From assembly GCF_900128995.1 (NCBI RefSeq), contig NZ_FQUE01000001.1:620001-684000 (forward strand): a stretch of DNA of 64,000 bases, given 5' to 3'. A model generated the notes under the pieces. It did no database searches, was not told where the DNA came from, and was given only the letters and a program-made list of their open reading frames with translations. The translations under genes and the position numbers were made by a program. Origin of the DNA: Loktanella atrilutea (GTDB lineage: Bacteria > Pseudomonadota > Alphaproteobacteria > Rhodobacterales > Rhodobacteraceae). Positions 9,292-18,014 of the stretch are shown piece after piece (the first letter of the stretch is position 1; every line of letters begins with the position of its first letter).

Positions 9292-10077
9292 TTAGCTCGG
9301 CCAGTCGGGTTTGCGCTTGGCCAGGAAGGCATCGATGCCCTCTGCCGTGGCATCGAGGGCCATGTTCTCGACCATGACCGCGCCGGTATAGGCGTAGGCC
9401 TCTGTCGTGGTCATCTGGTTCTGGGCATAGAAGGCGCGTTTTCCGATGCGGACGGCCGCGGAAAGTTTGCCCGCGATCTGCTCGGCCAGCGCGCGGGTGT
9501 CGCGGTCGAGGTGGTCGGTGTGCACGACGCGGTTCACGACGCCCTGGGCCTGCGCCTCCTCTGCCGTGAGAAAGCGGCCGGTGGTGAGCATCTCGAAGGC
9601 CATCTTGGTGCCGATGTTGCGGGTCAGCGCGACCATCGGGGTGGAGCAGAACAGGCCGATGTTGACGCCGTTCACGCCGAAGCGCGCCTCGTCCCCCGCG
9701 ACGGCCAGGTCGCAGGTGGCGACCAACTGGCAGCCGGCGGCGGTGGCGAGGCCCTGCACCTGCGCGATGACCGGCTGCGGCAGGGACTGGATCCGGGCCA
9801 TGACCGCGGCACAGCGGTCGAAGAGCGTCTTGAGGCCGGCCGCGCCCCGGTCGGGTTGTGCGCGCAGGTCGCGTAACTCGTTCAGGTCGTGGCCGGCGCA
9901 GAAGGCCCGGCCGGCGCCGCGCAGGATCACCACGCGGACCGTGGCATCCTCTGCGATCGCGTCGAGGGTCCGGTGCAGGGCTGAGAGCATCTCCGTCGAC
10001 AGGGCGTTCAGCCGGTCGGGCGCGTTCAGGGTCAGGGTCGCCACATGGGCCGAATCGGCGCGGGTCAGGATTGTCAT
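9292..10077 (-). CDS. Enoyl-CoA hydratase/isomerase family protein
   Basis: A 261-residue crotonase-fold protein, most likely a cytoplasmic enoyl-CoA hydratase. The oxyanion-hole segments are present: GAGRAFCAGHDLNEL and ATAAGCQLVATCDLAVAGDEARFGVNGVNIGLF. The positions of the two catalytic glutamates of classic hydratases are not clearly conserved, so a hydratase, isomerase or other crotonase activity is possible. Start at 10077 (MTILTRADSAHVATLTLNAP), with the standard amount of sequence before the crotonase core; the longer frame overlaps the opposite thioesterase gene. Confidence 0.85.
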   Translation of the reverse strand: MTILTRADSAHVATLTLNAPDRLNALSTEMLSALHRTLDAIAEDATVRVVILRGAGRAFCAGHDLNELRDLRAQPDRGAAGLKTLFDRCAAVMARIQSLPQPVIAQVQGLATAAGCQLVATCDLAVAGDEARFGVNGVNIGLFCSTPMVALTRNIGTKMAFEMLTTGRFLTAEEAQAQGVVNRVVHTDHLDRDTRALAEQIAGKLSAAVRIGKRAFYAQNQMTTTEAYAYTGAVMVENMALDATAEGIDAFLAKRKPDWPS

Positions 10078-10140
10078 GGGCGGCCTTCTCTGCTGTCTTG
10101 GGGCGAGGTTAGGGCAGGGAGGCCGCTTTTGGAACCGAAG

Positions 10141-10548
10141 ATGGACGAAGGCGCGCTGATGGATTTTCTGGCGCGGGAATTTCCACAGGTCCGCGACGAT
10201 TTCGCGATCGACCGGCTGGATGCAACGGGCGTGCGGGTGCGCCTGCGGGTGGCTGACCGGCACCTGCGGCCCGGCGGCACCGTGTCAGGGCCAAGCATGT
10301 TCGCGCTGGCGGACGTTTCTCTTTACCTCGCGATCCTGGCGCGGCTGGGTCCGGTGGCCTTGGCGGTGACGACGAATTGCAGCATCGATTTCATGCGCAA
10401 ACCGGTCAGCGGCGTCGACCTCTTGTGCGACTGCCGTCTGCTGAAGTTGGGGCGGCTGCTGGCGGTGGGCGATGCGCTGCTGTTCTCCGAAGGGCAGGAT
10501 CAGCCGGTGGCGCGGGCCGGGCTGACCTATGCGATCCCGCCGGCCTGA
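10141..10548 (+). CDS. PaaI family hotdog thioesterase
   Basis: A 135-residue single hotdog domain of the PaaI/acyl-CoA thioesterase type, expected to hydrolyse (aryl)acyl-CoA in the cytoplasm as a homotetramer. Family features: RPGGTVSGPSMFALADVSLYLAIL (the catalytic-helix segment, normally G-G-x-x-x-x-L/M-A-D) and TTNCSIDFMRKPVSG. The start at 10141 is preferred; an ATG six codons later is possible. It is divergent from the enoyl-CoA hydratase gene with only 63 nt between, so the two may share a regulatory region. Confidence 0.85.
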   Translation: MDEGALMDFLAREFPQVRDDFAIDRLDATGVRVRLRVADRHLRPGGTVSGPSMFALADVSLYLAILARLGPVALAVTTNCSIDFMRKPVSGVDLLCDCRLLKLGRLLAVGDALLFSEGQDQPVARAGLTYAIPPA

Positions 10549-10573
10549 AAAAAGGCCGGCCCGAGGGCCGGCC
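10548..10573 (-). terminator. Intrinsic terminator of the DUF1127 gene
   Basis: On the minus strand, stem GGCCGGCCC-TC-GGGCCGGCC is followed by six T. It lies 20 nt past the DUF1127 stop and directly abuts the opposite thioesterase stop. Confidence 0.8.
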
Positions 10574-10593
10574 AAGTCGCTCGGGTCGAAACG

Positions 10594-10821
10594 TCAGCGC
10601 TGGAAAAAGACCTTCGCGGCCTCTGACCGGGCCTGACCGGGGGTCAGGCCGATGTCGCGCAATTCGTGCGGGTCAAGGCGCGACAGGGACTTGCGGGTCT
10701 TGCGGCGCATGTCCCAGACCGTCACCGCCACAGCGGCCATCACGCAGATCTGGGCCAGCTTGGGCAGGGCCTGCTGGTTCGTCAGAAGTGCGAGTTGCGC
10801 GGTGTGCAGTGCGGCTGCCAT
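10594..10821 (-). CDS. DUF1127 (YjiS-like) microprotein
   Basis: A 75-residue protein: a hydrophobic, Ala-rich N-terminal half (a possible membrane helix near residues 25-42) and a basic C-terminal half with the DUF1127 motif RKSLSRLDPHELRDIGLTPGQARSEAAKVFF. Proteins with this motif are abundant in alphaproteobacteria; short ones take part in RNA turnover and phosphate or carbon homeostasis, but this long form is uncharacterised to my knowledge. It is divergent from a MocR regulator with operator-like repeats between them, making it the probable target of that regulator. Confidence 0.82.
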   Translation of the reverse strand: MAAALHTAQLALLTNQQALPKLAQICVMAAVAVTVWDMRRKTRKSLSRLDPHELRDIGLTPGQARSEAAKVFFQR

Positions 10822-10835
10822 GGGTCCGATCCTTG

Positions 10836-10882
10836 ATTGTATTGACACAATATAGTGTATTTGCTATGATGTAGGGATACAA
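10836..10882 (+). promoter_or_regulatory. Sigma-70-type promoter and half-operators for the MocR gene
   Basis: TTGACA (10842-10847), a 17-bp spacer and TATGAT (10865-10870) form a near-consensus promoter reading toward the MocR gene. Overlapping it are ATTGTAT (10836-10842), the inverted repeat TATTG-ACA-CAATA, and GATACAAA (10875-10882), resembling the half-site of the palindrome at 10911. Confidence 0.75.
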
Positions 10883-10906
10883 AGCGATATGTGGGGCGTC
10901 CAGCGA

Positions 10907-12337
10907 ATGATTGTATCGGATACAAAATGGACGCCGAAGCTGTCATCCGCCACGCGATCGAAGTACGAGGCGCTGGCATCCGCCATCCGCGATGGCGTCG
11001 CGGACGGCCAGTTGGGGCCGGGAGCACAGCTGCCGCCGGTCCGCGATCTGGCCTACCGGATCGGCGTGACGCCAGGCACGGTGGCGCGGGCCTATCGCCT
11101 GCTGGTGGATGACCGGGTGCTGGTCGCCGGCGTCGGGCGGGGGACCTTCGTCGCGGACCGTCCGTCGCACGTTCCCGTGGGGCTCAGCAGCGATCTGGCG
11201 CAGATGCCGTCGCTGACGGCCGACCCCGCGCAGGAGGAGCCGGACCTTGGCTACCTCGTCAGTCCGCGCATGCCGGACCGGGGGCAGGCGGCCCTGATGA
11301 CGCGTGTGCTGGGCGAGCTTTCAGCGCAGCCCACCCATATCCTGATGCGCTATCCCAGCCGGACCACGGACCGCGTCGCGCGGGCGGCGTTTCACGCGAC
11401 GCTGGATCCGGAGGCGATCGGCTCGTCGCAGATCGATGACATCGTGCTGGCACATGGCGGTCAGAATGCCGTCGTGATGATCATGCAGACGGTGCTGCAT
11501 GGGCCCGCGCCCGCGATCATTGTCGATGAACTCAGCTACAACGGCTTTCGCAGCGCCGCGGAGCTGTGTCGCGCAGAAGTCCATTCCGTTCCGTGGGACG
11601 CGGAGGGACCGGACCCGGAGGTCTTTGCCCAGATCGTGCGCGACCACCGTGTGCAGCTGTATTGTACAGCCGCCGAGGTCTGCAATCCGACGACGCGTGC
11701 CACATCTCCCGCCCGGCGGGCACAGATCGCGCGCATTGCCCGACACCACGGCGTCCACGTGATCGACGACGACTGCTACAGCCGGACCCGGCGGGTCGGT
11801 CCCAGCTATCGCGCGCTTCTGCCGGATCTGGGGTGGTATGTGACCTCGCCCTCGAAATCGCTGACGCCGTCCCTGCGGATCGGTTTCGCGCTTGCGCCGT
11901 CCTCCTGCGCGCCGGCGCTGGTCCGGACGGCAACGGGGCACAGTTTCGGCATTTCCCAGATGATCTGTCACACCTATGCCGCCATGATGGCGGACCCCAG
12001 CCTGCCGGGGATCCTGGCTGCCGTCACCGCACGCATCGCGCAGGACATCGCCTGCGCCGTCGACACCTTGCAGGGCTACGACCTGACATGGGCCGACGGC
12101 GCGCCCTTCGTCTGGCTGACGCTGCCCGCGCCGTGGCGGGCCGGGGCCTTTGCCGATGCGGCCAAGGCGCAGGGGGTGGTGCTGAAGTCGGCAGAGGCCT
12201 TCGTCCAGCGCGACAGCCGCATGGTCCACGCGGTGCGCATCGCCGTGAACGGAGAGATCAGCCACGACGATTTCCGCAACGCCATGCTGCGGCTGCGGGG
12301 GCTGCTGGACGCGCCGCCGGCGCGAATCGCCGTCTGA
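10907..12337 (+). CDS. MocR-type transcriptional regulator (GntR HTH + aminotransferase fold)
   Basis: A 476-residue fusion of a GntR winged helix-turn-helix (about 10-75: YEALASAIRDGVADGQLGPGAQLPPVRDLAYRIGVTPGTVARAYRLL) and a fold-type I aminotransferase domain (about 110-470). The PLP lysine is Lys317 in TSPSKSLTPSLRIGF, so the domain should bind PLP as an effector sensor. MocR proteins usually control a divergent neighbour, here DUF1127. The ATG at 10907 is preferred to one six codons upstream, since family members have the W-x-P-x-L motif very near the N-terminus. A perfect 15-bp palindrome sits in codons 2-7, which suggests autorepression. Confidence 0.9.
   Translation: MIVSDTKWTPKLSSATRSKYEALASAIRDGVADGQLGPGAQLPPVRDLAYRIGVTPGTVARAYRLLVDDRVLVAGVGRGTFVADRPSHVPVGLSSDLAQMPSLTADPAQEEPDLGYLVSPRMPDRGQAALMTRVLGELSAQPTHILMRYPSRTTDRVARAAFHATLDPEAIGSSQIDDIVLAHGGQNAVVMIMQTVLHGPAPAIIVDELSYNGFRSAAELCRAEVHSVPWDAEGPDPEVFAQIVRDHRVQLYCTAAEVCNPTTRATSPARRAQIARIARHHGVHVIDDDCYSRTRRVGPSYRALLPDLGWYVTSPSKSLTPSLRIGFALAPSSCAPALVRTATGHSFGISQMICHTYAAMMADPSLPGILAAVTARIAQDIACAVDTLQGYDLTWADGAPFVWLTLPAPWRAGAFADAAKAQGVVLKSAEAFVQRDSRMVHAVRIAVNGEISHDDFRNAMLRLRGLLDAPPARIAV
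10911..10925. promoter_or_regulatory. Perfect 15-bp palindrome, probable MocR operator
   Basis: TTGTATCGGATACAA is a 7-1-7 perfect inverted repeat lying inside the first codons of the MocR gene; its half-site GATACAA recurs at 10875 and, inverted, near 10836. Confidence 0.65.
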
Positions 12338-12405
12338 TGATGGGGTATTATTATACCGTAATTGCAGGTCTCTGATTTTGCTTGATAAATTTGGCTTCGC
12401 GCCGC

Positions 12406-12433
12406 TTGACCCGGCGTGCAGCGTGGCTATAAC
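12406..12433 (+). promoter_or_regulatory. Promoter of rplM-rpsI
   Basis: TTGACC (12406-12411), 16 bp, TATAAC (12428-12433), about 54 nt before the rplM ATG. Good match to a housekeeping promoter and correctly placed for a ribosomal protein operon. Confidence 0.7.
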
Positions 12434-12486
12434 CCGCCCATCCGAATGACGGGTCAGCGATGGCCCCCGAATAACTCTGGTGAGAT

Positions 12487-12948
12487 ATGAAAACCTTTAC
12501 CGCTACCCCGGCGGATATCGACAAGAAGTGGATCATCGTCGACGCCGAAGGCGTCGTCCTTGGCCGCCTCGCCTCGATCATCGCCATGCGTCTGCGCGGC
12601 AAGCACAAGCCGTCCTTCACGCCGCACATGGACATGGGCGACAATGTCATCGTGATCAACGCCGAGAAGGTGCAGATCACCGGCAACAAGCGCGAAGAGA
12701 AGAACTACTGGCACACCGGCCACCCGGGCGGGATCAAGTTCCGCACCACCGGCGAGATCCTTGAAGGCAAGCACCCCGAGCGGGTCGTCATGCAGGCCGT
12801 CAAGCGGATGCTGCCCGGCGGCAAGCTGTCCCGTCAGCAGATGACGCACCTGCGCGTCTTCGCGGGCGCAGAGCATGGCATGGAAGCCCAGAAGCCCGAA
12901 GTTCTGGACGTCGCGTCCATGAACAAGAAGAACACGAGGACCGCATAA
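12487..12948 (+). CDS. rplM: 50S ribosomal protein L13
   Basis: A 153-residue L13, a large-subunit protein bound early in 23S rRNA assembly. Family features: [38 protein letters not shown] and the L13 signature [26 protein letters not shown]. Its TAA overlaps the rpsI ATG (TAATG), the conserved rplM-rpsI operon. Confidence 0.98.
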   Translation: MKTFTATPADIDKKWIIVDAEGVVLGRLASIIAMRLRGKHKPSFTPHMDMGDNVIVINAEKVQITGNKREEKNYWHTGHPGGIKFRTTGEILEGKHPERVVMQAVKRMLPGGKLSRQQMTHLRVFAGAEHGMEAQKPEVLDVASMNKKNTRTA

Positions 12949-13448
12949 TGGCCGATCAGATCAACTCTCTCGAAGAGCTTGGTGGCGCTGTGACTGCCGA
13001 TATCGGCGGCGTGCAGGGCACCGAAGAGCAGGCCGCCCCGCGCGAGCCCGTCCGCGACAGCCTTGGTCGCGCCTATGCGACCGGCAAGCGCAAGGATGCG
13101 GTCGCCCGCGTCTGGATCAAGCCGGGCTCCGGCAAGGTCACCGTGAACGGCAAGCCGATTGACGACTACTTCAGCCGTCCCGTGCTGCAGATGATCCTCA
13201 AGCAGCCGTTCCAGATCGCCGGTGTCGTCGGCCAGTTCGACGTGATGGCGACGGTCGCCGGTGGCGGCCTGTCCGGTCAGGCCGGCGCGGTGAAGCACGG
13301 TGTCTCCAAAGCGCTGCAGCTTTACGATCCGACCCTGCGCGCCGCGCTGAAGGCCGCCGGCTTCCTGACCCGCGACAGCCGCGTGGTCGAGCGGAAGAAA
13401 TACGGCAAGGCCAAGGCCCGCAAGAGCTTCCAGTTCTCGAAGCGCTAA
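12948..13448 (+). CDS. rpsI: 30S ribosomal protein S9
   Basis: A 166-residue S9 with the usual basic C-terminus ending FSKR, whose tail reaches the P-site tRNA. The S9 core begins at about residue 40 ([26 protein letters not shown]) and includes [19 protein letters not shown]. The first 35-40 residues are an acidic extension ([13 protein letters not shown]) seen in alphaproteobacterial S9. Translationally coupled to rplM. Confidence 0.98.
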   Translation: MADQINSLEELGGAVTADIGGVQGTEEQAAPREPVRDSLGRAYATGKRKDAVARVWIKPGSGKVTVNGKPIDDYFSRPVLQMILKQPFQIAGVVGQFDVMATVAGGGLSGQAGAVKHGVSKALQLYDPTLRAALKAAGFLTRDSRVVERKKYGKAKARKSFQFSKR

Positions 13449-13472
13449 GCGTTTCGTCGCGATTGTGCGGAT

Positions 13473-13496
13473 GGGCGGCCCGGTGGGCCGCCCTTT
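13473..13496 (+). terminator. Intrinsic terminator of rplM-rpsI
   Basis: GGGCGGCCC-GGT-GGGCCGCCC followed by TTT, 25 nt after the rpsI stop. Confidence 0.75.
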
Positions 13497-13643
13497 CGCG
13501 TTCCTGCACACCGGCGATGGTTTGCCCGGCGGGACAGGCGCACGAAATTGTTCAGCCGGATGGCGCAAGTCCGTGCTATGATCGGTGACATGACGCAGCG
13601 GCGTCGTCCGACGCCCACATCGTTTCACAACGGAGGTCGTCCC

Positions 13644-14528
13644 ATGTCACATACCATCGGCAATCCCCTGACCTGGTTCGCGCAGAGGCTGGGCGAGTCG
13701 TCCCGACACATGGGGACGGGGGCCAAGGCCCTTGGCCCGGTCGACCGGTCCCGGATCACGGTGCACGATCTGACGACCCGCGATGTGACCCGAGCCCTGC
13801 GCCGGGGGGCGGATGATTTCATGGCGTTGCGCACCGATGTGATCGCCCTCGTGGTGATCTATCCGCTGATCGGCATGCTGCTGGTGTGGTTCGCCCTGCA
13901 CCGCGCCCTGCTGCCGCTGGTCTTTCCGATGGCCGCAGGCTTTGCCTTGCTGGGGCCCATCGCGGCGCTCGGCCTCTACCGGATGAGCCGGCGGCGGGAG
14001 AGGGGTGAACCTGTCGGCTGGACCGATGTGCTGCACGTGGCGCGAACGCCCTCGCTGCTGCCAATCGTGACCCTCGCCGCTTATCTGGCGGCCATCTACA
14101 TCGTCTGGCTGGTCGTGGCCGCGACCCTTTACGACGTGACCGTGGGGCCAGAAGCACCGGCATCGGTCGGGGCCTTCGTGGCGGATGTCTTCGGCACGCC
14201 GCAGGGCTGGGCGCTGATGGTCCTTGGCATCGGGATCGGAGCCGTCTTCGCCGCGATCGTGTTGGCGATCAGCGTGGTGTCCTTCCCGATGCTGGTCGAC
14301 CGACCCGTCGGCCTTCCGACTGCCGTTGCGACCTCGATCAAGGTCGTGCGACGCAATCCGCTGCCCATCGCCCTCTGGGGCGTGGCTGTCGTGGTGCTGT
14401 TGGGAATTGGGGTGGTGACGGCTTTCGTCGGGCTGGTCGTGACGCTGCCGGTGCTGGGTCATGCGACATGGCACCTCTACCGCGCGGCGGTGGACATCGC
14501 GCCAGCGCAGGGCCCCGTCGCAAACTGA
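13644..14528 (+). CDS. DUF2189 family integral membrane protein
   Basis: A 294-residue protein with six hydrophobic segments from about residue 65 on, matching DUF2189 (pattern ALRRGADDFMALRTDVIALVVIYPLIG then GPIAALGLYRMSRRRERGE, and the repeat VVSFPMLVDRPVGLPTAVATSI). No biochemical role is known to me for this family; it resembles membrane-scaffold or permease-like proteins. Start at 13644, preceded by GGAGG; the longer frame lacks a ribosome binding site. It stands alone, with ABC permease genes 76 nt downstream on the same strand. Confidence 0.8.
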   Translation: MSHTIGNPLTWFAQRLGESSRHMGTGAKALGPVDRSRITVHDLTTRDVTRALRRGADDFMALRTDVIALVVIYPLIGMLLVWFALHRALLPLVFPMAAGFALLGPIAALGLYRMSRRRERGEPVGWTDVLHVARTPSLLPIVTLAAYLAAIYIVWLVVAATLYDVTVGPEAPASVGAFVADVFGTPQGWALMVLGIGIGAVFAAIVLAISVVSFPMLVDRPVGLPTAVATSIKVVRRNPLPIALWGVAVVVLLGIGVVTAFVGLVVTLPVLGHATWHLYRAAVDIAPAQGPVAN

Positions 14529-14604
14529 CCGATCCACCGCAGGCGGCCGGGCCGAGGCATTTCCGTTATTGATCTTTGTCCGCAAGTCCTTAAGCATCGC
14601 GGAC

Positions 14605-15480
14605 ATGGGCAAACTCTCGAACCTGACAGGCGACCAGATCCGCGGTATCAAGCTGCTTGGCCTGCCGTTCACCTATGCGCTGTTGCTGCTGGCACTGCCG
14701 CTGGGTGCGATCGTGCTGTTCAGCTTCTGGACGCAGGATTTCATGACCGTGGACACGACGTTCACGACCAGGAACTATCAGGAAATCTGGAACAGCCCGA
14801 TCTATGGCCTCCTGCTGCGCCGGTCGCTGATGGTGTCCGGCATCGTGACGTTGGTGACGGTGCTGTTGGCCTATCCGGTCGCCTATTTCATCAGCTTCCA
14901 CGTCAAGCCCAGCAAGAAGAGCCTCTGGCTCTTTCTCATCACAATTCCCTTCTGGACCAGCTACCTGATCCGCGTCTTCCTGTGGAAGGTGATCCTCGGC
15001 TACAACGGCGTCATCAACTCCGGCCTGCTGGAGCTTGGGGTCATCACCGAGCCGCTGACCTTCATCCTCTATAACGTGAACGCCGTCATCATCACGCTGG
15101 CCCATGCCTTTGCACCCTTCGCAATCCTGCCGATCTTCGTCGTCCTCGAAAAGATCGACCGATCCCTGCTGGAGGCGTCGCAGGACCTTGGCGAAAGCAA
15201 GTTCAGCACTTTCCTGCGCGTGACCTTGCCGCTTTCGATGCCCGGCGTTGTGGGGGCCGTGCTGATCGTCTTCATTCCGACCATCGGCGACTACGTCACG
15301 CCGGAGTTGATGGGCGGCGCCGGCGGCAAGCTGATCGCCAACATGATCCAGACGCAGTTCCTGCAACTGAACAACGCGCCGCTGGGCGCCGCGCTCGCCA
15401 TCGTGGCCATGGTCTGCGTCACAGCGATCTCTCTGTTCTTCGTGTTCCTGAACCGCAAGTACCTGGCGAGCCGGTCATGA
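14605..15480 (+). CDS. ABC transporter permease (PotB-type, polyamine/opine family)
   Basis: A 291-residue inner-membrane permease with six helices and the EAA loop EASQDLGESKFSTFLRVTLPLSMPG (about residues 190-214) that contacts the ATPase. Closest in pattern to spermidine/putrescine-type permeases (PotB). Start at 14605; overlapping frame upstream is not coding. It is the first gene of a permease-permease-ATPase operon with 4-nt overlaps. No periplasmic binding protein gene is adjacent, so the substrate is undetermined. Confidence 0.9.
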   Translation: MGKLSNLTGDQIRGIKLLGLPFTYALLLLALPLGAIVLFSFWTQDFMTVDTTFTTRNYQEIWNSPIYGLLLRRSLMVSGIVTLVTVLLAYPVAYFISFHVKPSKKSLWLFLITIPFWTSYLIRVFLWKVILGYNGVINSGLLELGVITEPLTFILYNVNAVIITLAHAFAPFAILPIFVVLEKIDRSLLEASQDLGESKFSTFLRVTLPLSMPGVVGAVLIVFIPTIGDYVTPELMGGAGGKLIANMIQTQFLQLNNAPLGAALAIVAMVCVTAISLFFVFLNRKYLASRS

Positions 15481-16277
15481 AGCTGCGCATCTATGCCATC
15501 GCCTATTTGATCTTCCTCTATGCGCCGATCGTGCTGCTGCCGCTCTTTGCGTTCAACGACGCGACGATCATCGCCTTTCCGCTGACCGGCTTCACGACCC
15601 ATTGGTTCACGGAATTGACGCAGAACGCAGCCCTTCACGCGGCTGTGAAAAACTCTTTGATCATCGCCCTTTGCACGGCGATCTTCGCGACGATCCTCGG
15701 GCTTTGCGCCGCCCGCGCTGGGGCGATGTCGGCCTTTCCGGGCAAGAAGGGGATCGTCGGATTCGTCATGCTGCCGCTCGTCCTGCCGGAAATCATCATC
15801 GCCGTGTCGCTGCTGGTGATCCTGCGGCAAGTGCTCGGCCTGTCTCTCGGAAATTGGACGATCATCCTCGCCCATGTGCTGATCTGCACGCCGTTTTCAA
15901 TCGCGATCCTGAACGGCGCCTTCGGGGCCCTCGACCCCGCGATGGAGGAGGCGGCGCTCGACCTCGGCGAGACGCGATGGAGCGCGTTCCGCCTCGTGAC
16001 ATTGCCGCTGGTGATGCCGGGCATCATCTCCTCGATGCTGATCGCTTTCACCATCAGCCTTGACGAGTTCATCATCGCCTTCTTCCTGACCGGGTCGAAT
16101 CCGACGATGCCCGTCTATATCTGGGGGCTGTTGCGGTTCCCGTCGTCGCTGCCGGTCATCATGGCGCTGGGGACGATCCTTGTCGCGCTGTCCATCGTGC
16201 TGCTGACCATTGCCGAAATTTTCCGCCGGCGGGGCGTGCGACGCTCTGGCGGCACCGATACCGGGGGCTTCCTGTGA
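15477..16277 (+). CDS. ABC transporter permease (PotC-type)
   Basis: The second permease, 266 residues, six helices, EAA loop EEAALDLGETRWSAFRLVTLPLVMPG. PotC-like: short N-terminus (MKLRIYAIAYLIFLYAPIVLLPLFAFND) and the C-terminal IYIWGLLRFPSSLPVIMALGT. Its ATG overlaps the stop of the first permease (ATGA), and its TGA overlaps the GTG start of the ATPase. Confidence 0.92.
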   Translation: MKLRIYAIAYLIFLYAPIVLLPLFAFNDATIIAFPLTGFTTHWFTELTQNAALHAAVKNSLIIALCTAIFATILGLCAARAGAMSAFPGKKGIVGFVMLPLVLPEIIIAVSLLVILRQVLGLSLGNWTIILAHVLICTPFSIAILNGAFGALDPAMEEAALDLGETRWSAFRLVTLPLVMPGIISSMLIAFTISLDEFIIAFFLTGSNPTMPVYIWGLLRFPSSLPVIMALGTILVALSIVLLTIAEIFRRRGVRRSGGTDTGGFL

Positions 16278-17353
16278 CCGACCTCATCAAGCTGCGCGGC
16301 GTGCAGAAATACTACGGCGACTACCACGCGCTGCGCGACATCAACCTGACGATCCGGGCGGGAGAGTTCTTTTCCCTGCTGGGCCCGTCAGGCTGTGGCA
16401 AGACCACGCTGCTGCGGGTGATCGCGGGGTTCGAGGGGGTGTCGAACGGGTCAGTGATGATCTCGGACAAGGACATGAAGGACGTGCCGCCGAACCAGCG
16501 GCCGACGAACATGGTGTTCCAGTCCTACGCGATCTTTCCGCACCTGACCGTGGCCGAAAACGTGGCCTTCGGTCTGCGCAAATCGAAGATGAGCAAGGCC
16601 GAGAAGGCCGATGCCGTGGCGGAGGCGCTGAAGATGGTCGGCCTCGACGGCTACGGCAAGCGCGCGGCCCATGCCCTGTCGGGCGGCCAGCGGCAGCGCG
16701 TGGCGCTGGCGCGCGCGCTGATCCTGAAGCCCAAGGTGCTGCTGCTGGACGAGCCGCTGAGCGCGCTCGACAAGAAGATGCGCGAGCACATGCAGGTCGA
16801 GCTCATTCGTCTGCAGCGCGCCGTCGGCATCACCTTCATCCTCGTGACCCACGATCAGGAGGAAGCGCTGGTCATGTCCGATCGGATCGCCGTCATGTTC
16901 GCGGGCGAGATCGGCCAGATGGACGACCCGGAAACGCTCTATCGTCGCCCGAAATCGCGCCGCGTGGCGGAGTTCATCGGCAAGATGAACTTCCTGCCCG
17001 CCACGGTGACGTCGGTGGGCGAGAGTATCGGTCTCGATATCGCGGGATTCGGCCAAACGGACGTGCCGCAGGATCAGGCGCCGGAAGGCGCCAAGCCCGG
17101 CGAAGCCGCGATAGGCATCCGGCCAGAGACGCTGGCGATCCTCTTCGAGGGCGAGACCGCAAGCCGTCACGAGGCGCCCGCAACGGTGGACGAGGTCGTC
17201 TATTACGGGGACATGACCTATTACGATGTCCGCGTGAAGGACGTGCCGGAACCCCTTACGATCGCAATGAAAAACCTGATCGGGCGTCCGGTGCTCGAGG
17301 TCGGGGCGCAGACCCGCATCGCCTGGGACGAGCGGGCGATCGTCGTCTTCTAG
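16274..17353 (+). CDS. ABC transporter ATP-binding protein (PotA-type)
   Basis: A 359-residue ATPase: Walker A GPSGCGKTT, Q-loop VFQSYAIFPHLTV, signature LSGGQRQRVALARAL, Walker B VLLLDEPLSALD, then a C-terminal TOBE domain (about 270-350), as in polyamine and iron importers. Starts with GTG overlapping the upstream TGA. The stop codon shares bases with the stop of the convergent PagL-like gene (4-nt overlap). Confidence 0.93.
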   Translation: MTDLIKLRGVQKYYGDYHALRDINLTIRAGEFFSLLGPSGCGKTTLLRVIAGFEGVSNGSVMISDKDMKDVPPNQRPTNMVFQSYAIFPHLTVAENVAFGLRKSKMSKAEKADAVAEALKMVGLDGYGKRAAHALSGGQRQRVALARALILKPKVLLLDEPLSALDKKMREHMQVELIRLQRAVGITFILVTHDQEEALVMSDRIAVMFAGEIGQMDDPETLYRRPKSRRVAEFIGKMNFLPATVTSVGESIGLDIAGFGQTDVPQDQAPEGAKPGEAAIGIRPETLAILFEGETASRHEAPATVDEVVYYGDMTYYDVRVKDVPEPLTIAMKNLIGRPVLEVGAQTRIAWDERAIVVF

Positions 17354-17862
17354 AACGGGATCGCGTAGCGGATCGAGGCGACCTCCAGCCCCGGATTGGT
17401 GCGGTTTGTATCGGCGTTCGACCGGTGATCGTAGGCCACGGTCAACGTGGCCCCATTGTCGAAGCTGTAGCCGACCCCCACACTCGACCGGAACTGAAGG
17501 TTGCCGCCAAGGTCGCTGTCAGCGCCCGCCGCATAGATCCCCGGCATCAGGCTCGTTTCCACGAACAGCGGCCCCGGCAGGACGCGGGTCGATGTCCATT
17601 TCGCCCCGATCCCGACCCATGTCGCCCCGTTTTCGGTCATCGAGGCACCGATGGTCGGCTGGAACGGCCCCCTGCGATAGCCGAGGTCGTAGCCGACATA
17701 GACCTCTGCCCCGAGGTTCGTGTCGTCAAGCTGCGCCTGACCCAGCTGGAACGACAGCCGCTCGGGCGCATCGTGGCGGGCAAGGCAGCCGGTCTTGCAT
17801 TCGTTCAGCCCCATGTCCGTCAGGCTGGTGATCACGAAGATCGCGGCAAGGGTTCCGTTCAT
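17350..17862 (-). CDS. PagL-like lipid A 3-O-deacylase / acyloxyacyl hydrolase
   Basis: A 170-residue small outer-membrane barrel. The C-terminus carries the PagL catalytic arrangement: His146 and Ser148 in YDHRSNAD and Glu160 in NPGLEVASIRY. The spacing (His to Ser 2, His to Glu 14) equals that reported for Pseudomonas PagL (126/128/140). It would remove the 3-O acyl chain of lipid A at the outer membrane. The N-terminus is hydrophobic but is a poor signal peptide with two cysteines nearby, so the exact start is less certain. Divergent in style from its ABC neighbour and probably expressed alone. Confidence 0.72.
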   Translation of the reverse strand: MNGTLAAIFVITSLTDMGLNECKTGCLARHDAPERLSFQLGQAQLDDTNLGAEVYVGYDLGYRRGPFQPTIGASMTENGATWVGIGAKWTSTRVLPGPLFVETSLMPGIYAAGADSDLGGNLQFRSSVGVGYSFDNGATLTVAYDHRSNADTNRTNPGLEVASIRYAIPF

Positions 17863-18014
17863 CGACAGGCTCCTGTGGGGTGGTGAGATTTGTTGTGTCC
17901 GGTTGCGCGGGGTCTGGCAAGTGGCGATCCGCGCGATGCGCGGCGCCTGTCGTGTGCCTGTGGCGCCGCCAGATCACCGGGGCGGAAGATGCCCCGTCGA
18001 AGAGAAAGGCGGTG

